From NCBI GenBank assembly GCA_927798505.1, contig CAKMNE010000064.1, forward strand, positions 1 to 7,912: 7,912 nt of DNA. The letters run 5' to 3'. Made by a program: the position numbers and the translations under genes. The notes under the pieces are model-generated. The model did no database searches, had not been told where the DNA came from, and worked only from the letters and a program-made list of their open reading frames with translations. Below, piece by piece: positions 1 to 6,057 of the stretch. This DNA comes from an uncultured Bacteroidales bacterium (GTDB lineage: Bacteria > Bacteroidota > Bacteroidia > Bacteroidales > UBA932). Within the stretch, counting starts at the first letter, position 1; every line of letters starts with the position of its first letter.

Positions 1-1562
1 TCAAGCAGTACAAGCCGAAGTACAACATCCTGCTCAAGGACTCCAAGACCTATCCCTGGATATGCGTCAGCGCCGACCCTTTCCCCAGGGTTTACCAAAC
101 CCGCAAGCCGGTCCGCGACGGCTCCCGCTATTTCGGACCGTACAGCACTTCCTTCCACGCCCGCAAGCTGCTCGACTTCTTTGAGGCAAACTATCCGATT
201 CGCTCCTGCCGCCTCAAAATCGATTCCGAATCCATACTGCGCCACAAGCTGCGCCCCTGCCTTGACTTCCAGATAGGAAGGTGCAAAGGCTGCTGCGTGG
301 GTGCAATCTCCCAGAAGGACTACTGCACGATGATAGAAGAAATAGTCTCCATCCTCAAGGGGGAGACGGCAGGGCTGATCCGAAGCTATAAGGAGAAGAT
401 GGCTCAGGCTGCCGCAAATCTGGAATTCGAGCAGGCTCAGGTCTATAAGGAGCACATCGAGATGCTTTCCGAGCATTACTCCAAGAGTGTAATCGAGGCT
501 GCAAGGGATACTGACGCAGACGTATTCTCCCTTGTTTTCGACGCGTCCAACGCCTATGGCAACTTCCTGAGGATACGCAGCGGAGCGGTAGTGCAGTCCC
601 TGAATCTGGGCTTCCGCCTTGCTATTGAAGAGGAGCAGGCCTCGGTGCTGAGTACTTTCATAGCTGAAATCCAGAGCAAGTTCGGTGCGCTCTCCAAAGA
701 AGTGATAGTGCCTTTCCTTCCGGATGTGGAAATGGAGGGCGTGGAGTTCCGTATCCCATCCCGCGGAGACAAGCTTGCACTGCTCGAACTCAGTGCCAAG
801 AATGCAAGAGAATTCCATTTCAACTCCCTGCGACAGCTCGAAAAGACCGACCCCGACCGTTTCAAAAAGATTGCCCTTGAAGAAATCCGTCAGGCGCTCG
901 GAATGGATGTGCTCCCGGAGCATATAGAGTGCTTCGACAACTCCAATATCCAGGGCACCAATCCGGTTGCTTCCTGCGTGGTTTTCAGGGGAGGTCAGCC
1001 ATCCAAAAAGGATTACCGCAAATTCAAAATCAAGACTGTTGTCGGTGCCAATGACTTCGCTTCGATGAAGGAGGTTGTGAACCGCCGCTACTCCAGGATG
1101 CTGGAGGAAGCCCCGGAAGATTTGCCTCAGCTGGTGGTAATAGACGGCGGCAAAGGTCAGCTCAACTTTGCCTGGCAGGCAATTCAGGAGCTCGGTCTTG
1201 AAAACAGGATGAAGGTCGTGGGCCTTGCCAAGCATCTTGAAGAAATCGTGCTTGTAGATGATCCGTATCCGCTTTTCCTCGACCGCAATTCCCAGGCCTT
1301 CAGGGTAATAACCGGCATCCGTGATGAGGCCCACCGTTTCGGCATCACCTTCCACCGCTCCCTGCGGTCCAAGGCTCAGGTACACTCCGCCCTGGACGAC
1401 ATACCCGGAGTGGGAGAGAGGACCAAACAGAGGCTGCTTATGCATTTCGGAAGTGTTGCGCGCATAGCTGCTGCCAGTCTGGAAGATGTAGCGGCTCTGG
1501 TAGGTCCTGCACTTGCCGGCAAAATCAAAAATGCATTGGATGGAAACAAAGAAATTCGATAA
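1..1562 (+). CDS. uvrC: UvrABC excinuclease subunit C, 5' end cut by window
   Basis: UvrC makes the two incisions on either side of a DNA lesion in nucleotide excision repair, acting with UvrA and UvrB in the cytoplasm. The frame is open from base 3, giving 519 visible residues; the family is about 600, so roughly 80 N-terminal residues are missing. Visible in order: the end of the GIY-YIG nuclease domain (KPKYNILLKD, carrying its conserved Asn), a cysteine-rich segment (fragment residues 69-98), the UVR domain that binds UvrB (about 128-155), the RNase H-like nuclease with likely catalytic Asp312 (ECFDNSNIQG), Asp381 (VVIDGGKGQ) and His444 (HRFGIT), and a C-terminal helix-hairpin-helix DNA-binding pair (about 464-511, DIPGVGERT). 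The GTG at 297 is an internal Val codon and not a start. The 3' end overlaps pnuC. An extra cysteine replaces the usual proline in the Cys-rich motif. The identification is secure. Confidence 0.97.
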   Translation, partial: KQYKPKYNILLKDSKTYPWICVSADPFPRVYQTRKPVRDGSRYFGPYSTSFHARKLLDFFEANYPIRSCRLKIDSESILRHKLRPCLDFQIGRCKGCCVGAISQKDYCTMIEEIVSILKGETAGLIRSYKEKMAQAAANLEFEQAQVYKEHIEMLSEHYSKSVIEAARDTDADVFSLVFDASNAYGNFLRIRSGAVVQSLNLGFRLAIEEEQASVLSTFIAEIQSKFGALSKEVIVPFLPDVEMEGVEFRIPSRGDKLALLELSAKNAREFHFNSLRQLEKTDPDRFKKIALEEIRQALGMDVLPEHIECFDNSNIQGTNPVASCVVFRGGQPSKKDYRKFKIKTVVGANDFASMKEVVNRRYSRMLEEAPEDLPQLVVIDGGKGQLNFAWQAIQELGLENRMKVVGLAKHLEEIVLVDDPYPLFLDRNSQAFRVITGIRDEAHRFGITFHRSLRSKAQVHSALDDIPGVGERTKQRLLMHFGSVARIAAASLEDVAALVGPALAGKIKNALDGNKEIR

Positions 1563-2313
1563 ATGGTTCAACGCTCTGGTCCTCGGAGGCTTGAGCGCCA
1601 CATTGCTGCTGATAAGCGCAATCAAAATAGGAGAAACCCCTTCCGGTCTGCCTCTGACACTGCTGTTGGTCTCCGTGCTCGGCTCGATAATGGGAGTGCT
1701 CAGTGTGGTCCTGTCCGCCAACGGCAAAATCCTCACCTTCATCTTCGGGCTGCTGGACGTACTCATCTACGGTGCAGTCTGCATGGTGAACTGGTACAAA
1801 GGCGGATCAGGCCTTGGCAACGGCCTTCTGCACCTGCTTTACTTCGTGCCCATGCAGTTCGTCGGCTTGTACCAATGGCGCAAGCAGGGCAGTGGCGAAC
1901 ACGGCGCAGTGCGTGCCCGGAGGCTGGATGCGCGCGGATGGATATGGTGCACCATAGCCTTCCTCGCGCTCAGCGTCGCGAGCTACTTTGTTCTTGCGCA
2001 CTTCGACAAATCCCGGGCAGAAGGCTTTATCCGGCTTGCGGTCGTGCTGGATGTGCTTCCGCTCGTCTGCAATATTCTCGGGCAGTTCCTTATGTCCACG
2101 GCCTATATGGAGCAGTGGATATTCTGGCTCGGAGTCAATGTCACTTCCGTTCTTATGTGGGGCAGCACATATGCCCAAACGGGAGATTCGTACAGTCTTA
2201 TCTATATGATAAAGTATGTCTTCTACTTTGTCAACGCTATCAACGGACTGAGGGTGTGGATAGGCCTGAGCCGTCCGGAGACTGCCACAGTATTGCAAAG
2301 TGCGAAAAATTAA
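1540..2313 (+). CDS. pnuC: PnuC-family vitamin-precursor transporter
   Basis: This is an integral inner-membrane protein of 257 residues, about the usual PnuC length. PnuC proteins pass nicotinamide riboside across the membrane for NAD synthesis; close relatives (PnuT) carry thiamine, and the sequence alone does not decide which applies. The family signatures are QFVGLYQW (residues 106-113) and EQWIFWLGVN (191-200), in a mostly hydrophobic chain with about seven predicted membrane segments. I chose the ATG at 1540 (METKKF). An in-frame ATG at 1531 and a TTG at 1513 are possible but lie deeper inside uvrC. The 23-base overlap with uvrC suggests co-transcription and perhaps translational coupling. 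No TPP riboswitch or thiamine gene lies next to it, which leans slightly towards nicotinamide riboside. The stop codon falls inside the inverted repeat and promoter region of acpP. Confidence 0.87.
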   Translation: METKKFDKWFNALVLGGLSATLLLISAIKIGETPSGLPLTLLLVSVLGSIMGVLSVVLSANGKILTFIFGLLDVLIYGAVCMVNWYKGGSGLGNGLLHLLYFVPMQFVGLYQWRKQGSGEHGAVRARRLDARGWIWCTIAFLALSVASYFVLAHFDKSRAEGFIRLAVVLDVLPLVCNILGQFLMSTAYMEQWIFWLGVNVTSVLMWGSTYAQTGDSYSLIYMIKYVFYFVNAINGLRVWIGLSRPETATVLQSAKN

Positions 2314-2326
2314 CTATCTTTGCAAT
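2292..2326. repeat. Perfect 9-bp inverted repeat over the acpP promoter
   Basis: ATTGCAAAG (2292-2300) is the exact reverse complement of CTTTGCAAT (2318-2326), with a 17-base spacer that holds the pnuC stop codon. The left arm contains the presumed -33 TTG and the right arm contains the TTTG of the -7 box. It could be an operator for a dimeric regulator or a hairpin at the end of the pnuC transcript. No T-run follows, so it is not a typical intrinsic terminator. Part of the symmetry may come simply from the promoter consensus. Confidence 0.5.
2293..2322 (+). promoter_or_regulatory. Bacteroidota-type promoter of acpP
   Basis: The -7 box TATCTTTG (2315-2322) matches the known Bacteroidota consensus TAnnTTTG exactly. 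A TTG at 2293-2295 lies 19 bases upstream of it, as expected for the -33 element. Transcription would start near 2327-2330, giving a leader of about 45 bases that is very rich in A and T, which is common in this phylum where Shine-Dalgarno sequences are little used. The promoter overlaps the last codons of pnuC, so acpP can be expressed independently of the uvrC-pnuC transcript. Confidence 0.7.
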
Positions 2327-2374
2327 CTTGTTTGACAGAAGTATTAATAAAATATTAACTAAAATCTATTCACA

Positions 2375-2617
2375 ATGCAGTACGAGGAAATCGTAAAGAA
2401 GGTTCAAGCTATCATCGTTGACAAGCTCGGCGTAGAGCCTTCAGAGGTCACAATGACCGCAAATTTCACCAATGACCTTGGTGCAGATTCTCTTGATACC
2501 GTTGAGCTTCTTATGGAGTTTGAGAAGGTATTCGGAATCAGAATCCCTGATGAGGAAACCGCAGGTATCTCTACCGTTCAGGACGCAATCGACAAGGTAG
2601 CTGAGAAACTTCAGTAA
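2375..2617 (+). CDS. acpP: Acyl carrier protein
   Basis: This 80-residue acidic protein carries growing acyl chains as thioesters during type II fatty acid synthesis and supplies acyl groups for phospholipid and lipid A formation. The prosthetic phosphopantetheine attaches to Ser39 in the [12 protein letters not shown] motif; helix II (from about residue 39) and the acidic helix II-III region are intact, and the length is typical. The start is the ATG at 2375; no other candidate fits. It has its own promoter and its own terminator, so it forms a monocistronic unit. This is unusual, since acpP is commonly followed by fabF (ketoacyl-ACP synthase II), which is absent here. Codon choice looks plain and well adapted, in keeping with strong expression. 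A dedicated role in a secondary pathway cannot be excluded, but the sequence looks like the housekeeping ACP. Confidence 0.96.
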   Translation: MQYEEIVKKVQAIIVDKLGVEPSEVTMTANFTNDLGADSLDTVELLMEFEKVFGIRIPDEETAGISTVQDAIDKVAEKLQ

Positions 2618-2637
2618 TTTCTTGTCACAACAAATTT

Positions 2638-2670
2638 AAAAACGCTGACCTTATGGCCAGCGCTTTTTTT
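2638..2670. terminator. Bidirectional intrinsic terminator between acpP and DUF4270 gene
   Basis: An 8-bp stem (CGCTGACC at 2643-2650, GGCCAGCG at 2655-2662) encloses a TTAT loop. On the + strand transcript the stem has one A-C mismatch and is followed by seven T (2664-2670). On the - strand the same position is a G-U wobble pair, so the stem is continuous, and it is followed by five T (complement of 2638-2642). It therefore should stop acpP transcripts from the left and DUF4270 transcripts from the right. Confidence 0.85.
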
Positions 2671-4315
2671 ATTTCATCGGAATCGAGAAGCTCAGCTTCA
2701 TCGAAGGCTGCCGAGTCGGACTCTGCGGCCCGCACAGAGTGGCGCGGTAGTAGAGGTCCTGATCCAGCGCGTATTCTGAAGAGGTGGTGGTTGAGCCGCT
2801 GGCATACATTGCGGCCATCATATAGCTGTAGTAGTTGTTGTAGTAACTGCTGCTGCTTCCGTAGCCGTAACCGTAGCCTCCGCCATACATGCTGTTGTAA
2901 TAACTCTGGTAGGCCAGATACTGCAGATACTCGCTGTAGTCGGAGTTGCCTCCGGTGGTGGTTGTGGTCTCCTGCAGGTTCATCAGCAGAATCCATATAT
3001 CATAATTGCCCTTCAGCAGGTACTCGTCATCCTCTTTCATATTCAGAATCTGCTGGAGATGGTAGGTGATGTCCGGTTCGTACTGGAGAGTGGAGCGGTT
3101 GATGTCGCCCTGATTCTCATCGGCTGAAGATGCGTCGGACAGGCCCATGAAGGTGGATGTGGTGTCAGTCCGTATCCGGCAGGTAGGACTTACCCTTTTC
3201 GGGTAGTAATTGTCCAAATCGGTGTAGTCGGCAGGCATGTCGAAAGGCAGGATCAGACTGGCTTTGTTGATGACTGCATCCTTTGCGTCTTCGGCAGTGT
3301 AGCCGTTCTCAAGCAACACCTTTACTATCGCATCCTGAGCTCCCTGCTTGAGGGCAAGGGCCTCTATGACCGGTTTCAGGCCTGCGCCGCCTTCCATATA
3401 GATCACATCCGAGGCTGGACCTGCGATGCTGCGGCTCGAGTGCCTGGTCAGATTGACTGCATATTCGGGCTTGGTGCCGCTTATCTGCACGAGCGAGTCG
3501 GCGTCGTTGTACTGCATTGCTCCGTAGTAGAAGAAGAATGTCGTATCTACCGGCCCGGTCTGCTCATCGAAAATCGAATTGATTGTAAGAGAAGCGTAGT
3601 TGTTTTCCAGATAATGCTGGGAGGTGTTGTAGCCAAGAGGAAGTTTGAAGGTGTTGATTCGCCCTCCCAATCCTGCAGGGACGTCTGTTCTAAGGTATAT
3701 CCCCGGGAATTTCTCCAGATATTCGTCAAACTGCTCCGACATTATCATGCCCTGGGCCATGGAGATGAAATCCAGAGCGAAGCTCTCGGTAAAATCAAGG
3801 TTGAGGTTGCTCTTTCCGTCAATCACCGGTGAACCCTTGAGTATGCTTATCCCGTCGTGCGAGAGTTTCCCCTCAACGTCATTGGCATCGATAAGTTCGG
3901 TTATGTCCACGCCCGGGGTCACGCGGCTGGCATAGACATTCTGAAGTATTCGCTCGTCTCCCGGACGAGTGACCGAAGTGGTGTCGAAGATTGCGTTGAA
4001 ATGGAAAGACTTGACGGACTGCACATTGCCGAAATCCAGAGTGTCATACAGAGGTACCAGTGTAAGCGCGCACTCCCTTTCGGTAAGTCCGAAAACATCA
4101 TCGCGAACGGCGCCTATCGTGATACGGCTGCTGGAATAACCGGAAAGGCTGTCAGCCATCTTCATCTGAACCTGTTCAATGGGAAACTCAGTTGAGAAGA
4201 CACGGTAGCGGCTTCCGGCAGGAATGAGGTTTCCTCCAAGTTCAGGGTTGGACTGTACACAAGAGAGACAGCCCGTCAGGGCTGCTCCAAGCATCAGATA
4301 TTTGGTCAATTTCAT
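2669..4315 (-). CDS. DUF4270 family lipoprotein with Tyr-rich C-terminal segment
   Basis: This 548-residue protein has a lipoprotein signal peptide: basic N-terminus (MKLTK), short hydrophobic stretch and lipobox LTGC with acylated Cys16; Cys19 is a less likely alternative. The NPELGGNLIPAG segment just after it, the length and the pairing with a glycogen-synthase-like gene fit DUF4270, a Bacteroidota envelope family of unknown function. No acidic stretch follows the cysteine, so there is no clear surface-export signal. Residues 460-504 are highly unusual, with 16 tyrosines in 45 residues, a GYGYGYG core and nearby Ser and Thr runs (TTTTT at 450-454, SSSS at 487-490). The start ATG touches the stop of the upstream gene (TAAATG), so the two are surely co-translated from one mRNA. 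The stop codon lies in the T-run of the shared terminator. Family assignment is from overall resemblance; the function is unknown. Confidence 0.82.
   Translation of the reverse strand: MKLTKYLMLGAALTGCLSCVQSNPELGGNLIPAGSRYRVFSTEFPIEQVQMKMADSLSGYSSSRITIGAVRDDVFGLTERECALTLVPLYDTLDFGNVQSVKSFHFNAIFDTTSVTRPGDERILQNVYASRVTPGVDITELIDANDVEGKLSHDGISILKGSPVIDGKSNLNLDFTESFALDFISMAQGMIMSEQFDEYLEKFPGIYLRTDVPAGLGGRINTFKLPLGYNTSQHYLENNYASLTINSIFDEQTGPVDTTFFFYYGAMQYNDADSLVQISGTKPEYAVNLTRHSSRSIAGPASDVIYMEGGAGLKPVIEALALKQGAQDAIVKVLLENGYTAEDAKDAVINKASLILPFDMPADYTDLDNYYPKRVSPTCRIRTDTTSTFMGLSDASSADENQGDINRSTLQYEPDITYHLQQILNMKEDDEYLLKGNYDIWILLMNLQETTTTTGGNSDYSEYLQYLAYQSYYNSMYGGGYGYGYGSSSSYYNNYYSYMMAAMYASGSTTTSSEYALDQDLYYRATLCGPQSPTRQPSMKLSFSIPMK
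2804..2938 (-). repeat. Tyr-rich low-complexity coding segment
   Basis: These codons encode residues 460-504 of the DUF4270 protein: 16 Tyr among 45, with Gly, Ser, Asn and Met filling the gaps, including a (GY)3G core. At DNA level the + strand shows many short GTAG/GTTGTAG-like units, so slipped-strand mispairing could have expanded it. It is in frame and interrupts no reading frame. Confidence 0.8.
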
Positions 4316-5134
4316 TTAAAGCTGGTCGTAAAATGCGTTGTACTCGTCAATGTAGCTTCCGTCGGCAATGCTCTTGGGTTTGCTCTTGAGGACAGCCAGA
4401 CCTCTGTCTCGGCAGTAGTTTACCAGGGAGGTCGGAATGTTCTCGGAGGCAAATATCACACCATCGGAGAACCTGGCGGCTGTTTTGGCAAGATTTATGC
4501 CATCCGGAGTCTTCAACAGGTCCACATCCTTCTCCGTAACTCCGCCGAACAGGGTTTTCTGCATGAAATCCGCAGCGAAGGTGCTGCCCGGGATATCATC
4601 GTACAGCGAGAGTACAACCTTGCTCTTGGAGAAAATCGGGTCGTCCTTGTAGGCTTTCTTCAGATACAGGGGAAGGAGATGGGATATCCATCCCTGGCAG
4701 TGTATGATGTCAGGAGCCCAACGCAGCTTCTTCACCGTTTCAAGGACGCCGCGGGCAAAGAAAATGGCCCTCTCGTCATTGTCGGCAAAGAATTGTCCGT
4801 TTTCGTCACTGTAAAGCTGCTTTCGCTTGAAGTAATCCTCGTTGTCGATGAAGTAAACCTGCGTCCTGGCCTCTGCGATGGAGGCAACCTTGATTATCAG
4901 GGGCCGGTCGGCATCGTTGATGATGAGGTTCATTCCGGAGAGCCGGATGACCTCGTGCAATTGGTTTTTGCGCTCGTTGATACAGCCGTAGCGTGGCATG
5001 AAGGCGCGAATCTCCTTGTGTTTTTCCTGGGTACCCTGAGGTAGATAGCGGCCTATGGTAGCTATCTCACTCTCGGGGAGGTAGGGACACATCTCCGAGC
5101 AAACGAAAAGTACTTTTTGTGCAGAATTATCCAT
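4316..5134 (-). CDS. Glycogen/starch-synthase-like protein (GT5 N-terminal domain only)
   Basis: This 272-residue cytoplasmic protein resembles the N-terminal Rossmann-like half of glycogen synthase (GlgA, about 480 residues): KVLFVCSEMCPYL (7-19) corresponds to the GlgA start, MPRYG (46-50) to the conserved PRY region, and PDIIHCQGW (141-149) to the HAHDW region. It ends after this half; the C-terminal GT-B domain is absent. The KTGGL nucleotide-sugar loop is replaced by residues around PESEIATIG, and the catalytic His-Asp pair is Gln147-Gly148. Similar short proteins are, from memory, conserved in Bacteroidales and labelled glycogen/starch synthase, so this is not a fresh deletion. Synthase activity is unlikely; a sugar-sensing or scaffold role is only a guess. 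The ATG at 5134 is preferred over an upstream TTG at 5143, which overlaps the likely promoter. It is the first gene of a two-gene operon with the DUF4270 lipoprotein. Confidence 0.85.
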   Translation of the reverse strand: MDNSAQKVLFVCSEMCPYLPESEIATIGRYLPQGTQEKHKEIRAFMPRYGCINERKNQLHEVIRLSGMNLIINDADRPLIIKVASIAEARTQVYFIDNEDYFKRKQLYSDENGQFFADNDERAIFFARGVLETVKKLRWAPDIIHCQGWISHLLPLYLKKAYKDDPIFSKSKVVLSLYDDIPGSTFAADFMQKTLFGGVTEKDVDLLKTPDGINLAKTAARFSDGVIFASENIPTSLVNYCRDRGLAVLKSKPKSIADGSYIDEYNAFYDQL

Positions 5135-5140
5135 TTGGCC

Positions 5141-5148
5141 CAAAGATA
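5141..5148 (-). promoter_or_regulatory. Candidate -7 box for the GT5-like/DUF4270 operon
   Basis: TATCTTTG on the - strand matches TAnnTTTG and is identical to the acpP box. Only six bases separate it from the ATG at 5134, so the mRNA would start at or within a few bases of the start codon. No convincing -33 TTG sits about 19 bases upstream, which lowers confidence. The 44-base interval 5135-5178 is the only space for promoters of both divergent operons. Confidence 0.45.
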
Positions 5149-5178
5149 AGAATTTTTTCTTAAATTCGCGACTTGAAT

Positions 5179-6057
5179 ATGTCCCACAAGAAGAACAAAG
5201 TGCTTCGCCGAAGGCTTGCCGGCTCCTATCTGTCCTCTCTGATCAGTATCAGTCTGGTGCTGTTGCTGATGGGTGCGGTGCTGCTCGTGGTGCTCGGGAC
5301 AGGTTCCATCCAGGATTATCTCAGGGAGAACATCCATATGACTCTGGTCCTCAAGCAGGGCACCCCGGCTCGCGATGCCGTTGCCTGCCAGCGCAGGATA
5401 GAGGCCAAGCCTTATGTCAAATCCACCTCTTACATCAGTGTTCAGCAGGGTACGGAAGAGATGGCCCGGCTCCTGGGTGAAGACTTTCTGGAATCTTTCG
5501 AGGAGTCTCCGGTGCCCAGCTCGATAGAGGTGGCCATAAAGGCCGAGTGGATGAGCCGGGACAATCTGGAGCAGATCGCAAGGGAGCTTTCACGCGAACC
5601 CTTGGTTGAGGAGGTGGGATGTCGCGCCACCATGCTCGACACTTTGAGCGAGGCCATACGCCGCTGGGCTCTGGTACTGCTTTCGGTGATGCTGCTGATG
5701 CTATTCATATCGGTAGTGCTCATTTCTTCGACCGTGCGCCTCTCCATATACTCCAACCGCTTCTCAATCAGGACCATGGAGCTGGTGGGTGCGCCCGAAT
5801 CCTTCATCGCCAGGCCTTATGTGCGCCGTTCGGCCGGCCAGGGGCTGCTTGCCGCTCTCATAGCCAGCGGCCTGCTGCTGCTCATTCTCAAGCTGGTGGA
5901 GAAGGGGTTTCCGCAGATATTTCAAATCTTCGGCCTCAGGCTCATATGCATGTGCGCCGGAATCCTTGCCATAGCCGGCGTGACGGTTTGCGTGTTGTGT
6001 GCCCGCAGCATCACCCGCAAGCTGGTGAGGATGGATCAGAACGAATTGTATGGATAA
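5179..6057 (+). CDS. ftsX: Cell division ABC transporter permease subunit FtsX
   Basis: FtsX is an inner-membrane protein that, with the ATPase FtsE, relays cytoplasmic ATP hydrolysis to peptidoglycan hydrolases at the division site. The 292 residues show the family plan: a basic N-terminus (MSHKKNKVLRRRL), TM1 at about 20-42, an extracytoplasmic domain at about 43-162, then TM2 (163-185), a cytoplasmic loop with the conserved RTMELVGAPESFI (198-210), TM3 (about 222-243) and TM4 (about 253-275). The length is typical. The ATG at 5179 is preferred to a TTG two codons earlier. No ftsE is adjacent, and the divergent neighbour is unrelated; FtsE may be encoded elsewhere. It is first in an operon with DUF3098, uppP and the phosphoesterase gene, and its end overlaps the next gene by 8 bases. 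Confidence 0.92.
   Translation: MSHKKNKVLRRRLAGSYLSSLISISLVLLLMGAVLLVVLGTGSIQDYLRENIHMTLVLKQGTPARDAVACQRRIEAKPYVKSTSYISVQQGTEEMARLLGEDFLESFEESPVPSSIEVAIKAEWMSRDNLEQIARELSREPLVEEVGCRATMLDTLSEAIRRWALVLLSVMLLMLFISVVLISSTVRLSIYSNRFSIRTMELVGAPESFIARPYVRRSAGQGLLAALIASGLLLLILKLVEKGFPQIFQIFGLRLICMCAGILAIAGVTVCVLCARSITRKLVRMDQNELYG

Noticed and set aside
1513..1539. Earlier TTG start for pnuC
   Set aside because: It would add nine residues (MPAKSKMHW) encoded wholly inside the uvrC helix-hairpin-helix region; the ATG at 1540 gives a normal N-terminus.
2314..2374. Riboswitch or small RNA in the leader before acpP
   Set aside because: The leader is about 45 bases and almost entirely A and T, with no stable stem that I can see.
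1563..2396. Long + strand open frame (277 codons) through pnuC and into acpP
   Set aside because: The translation is rich in Arg, Gln, His and Cys and looks like a frame-shifted reading of pnuC; it has no hydrophobic or domain pattern and would cross the acpP promoter.
2822..2885. Short GTAG/GTTGTAG-like repeats, considered as a CRISPR or non-coding tandem array
   Set aside because: They are irregular, very short and in frame with Tyr, Gly and Ser codons of the DUF4270 protein, so they are coding low complexity.
4316..5134. Considered as a pseudogene left by truncation of a full glgA
   Set aside because: The frame is intact, ends naturally, is coupled to the next gene, and the downstream DNA holds an unrelated complete gene; short homologues of this kind are recalled from other Bacteroidales.
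5134..5168. Possible + strand promoter for ftsX: TTTG at 5134-5137 and TAAATTCG at 5161-5168
   Set aside because: The -7 box has one mismatch and the spacing of 23 bases is longer than the usual 19-21; the ftsX promoter must be near, but this match is too weak to list.
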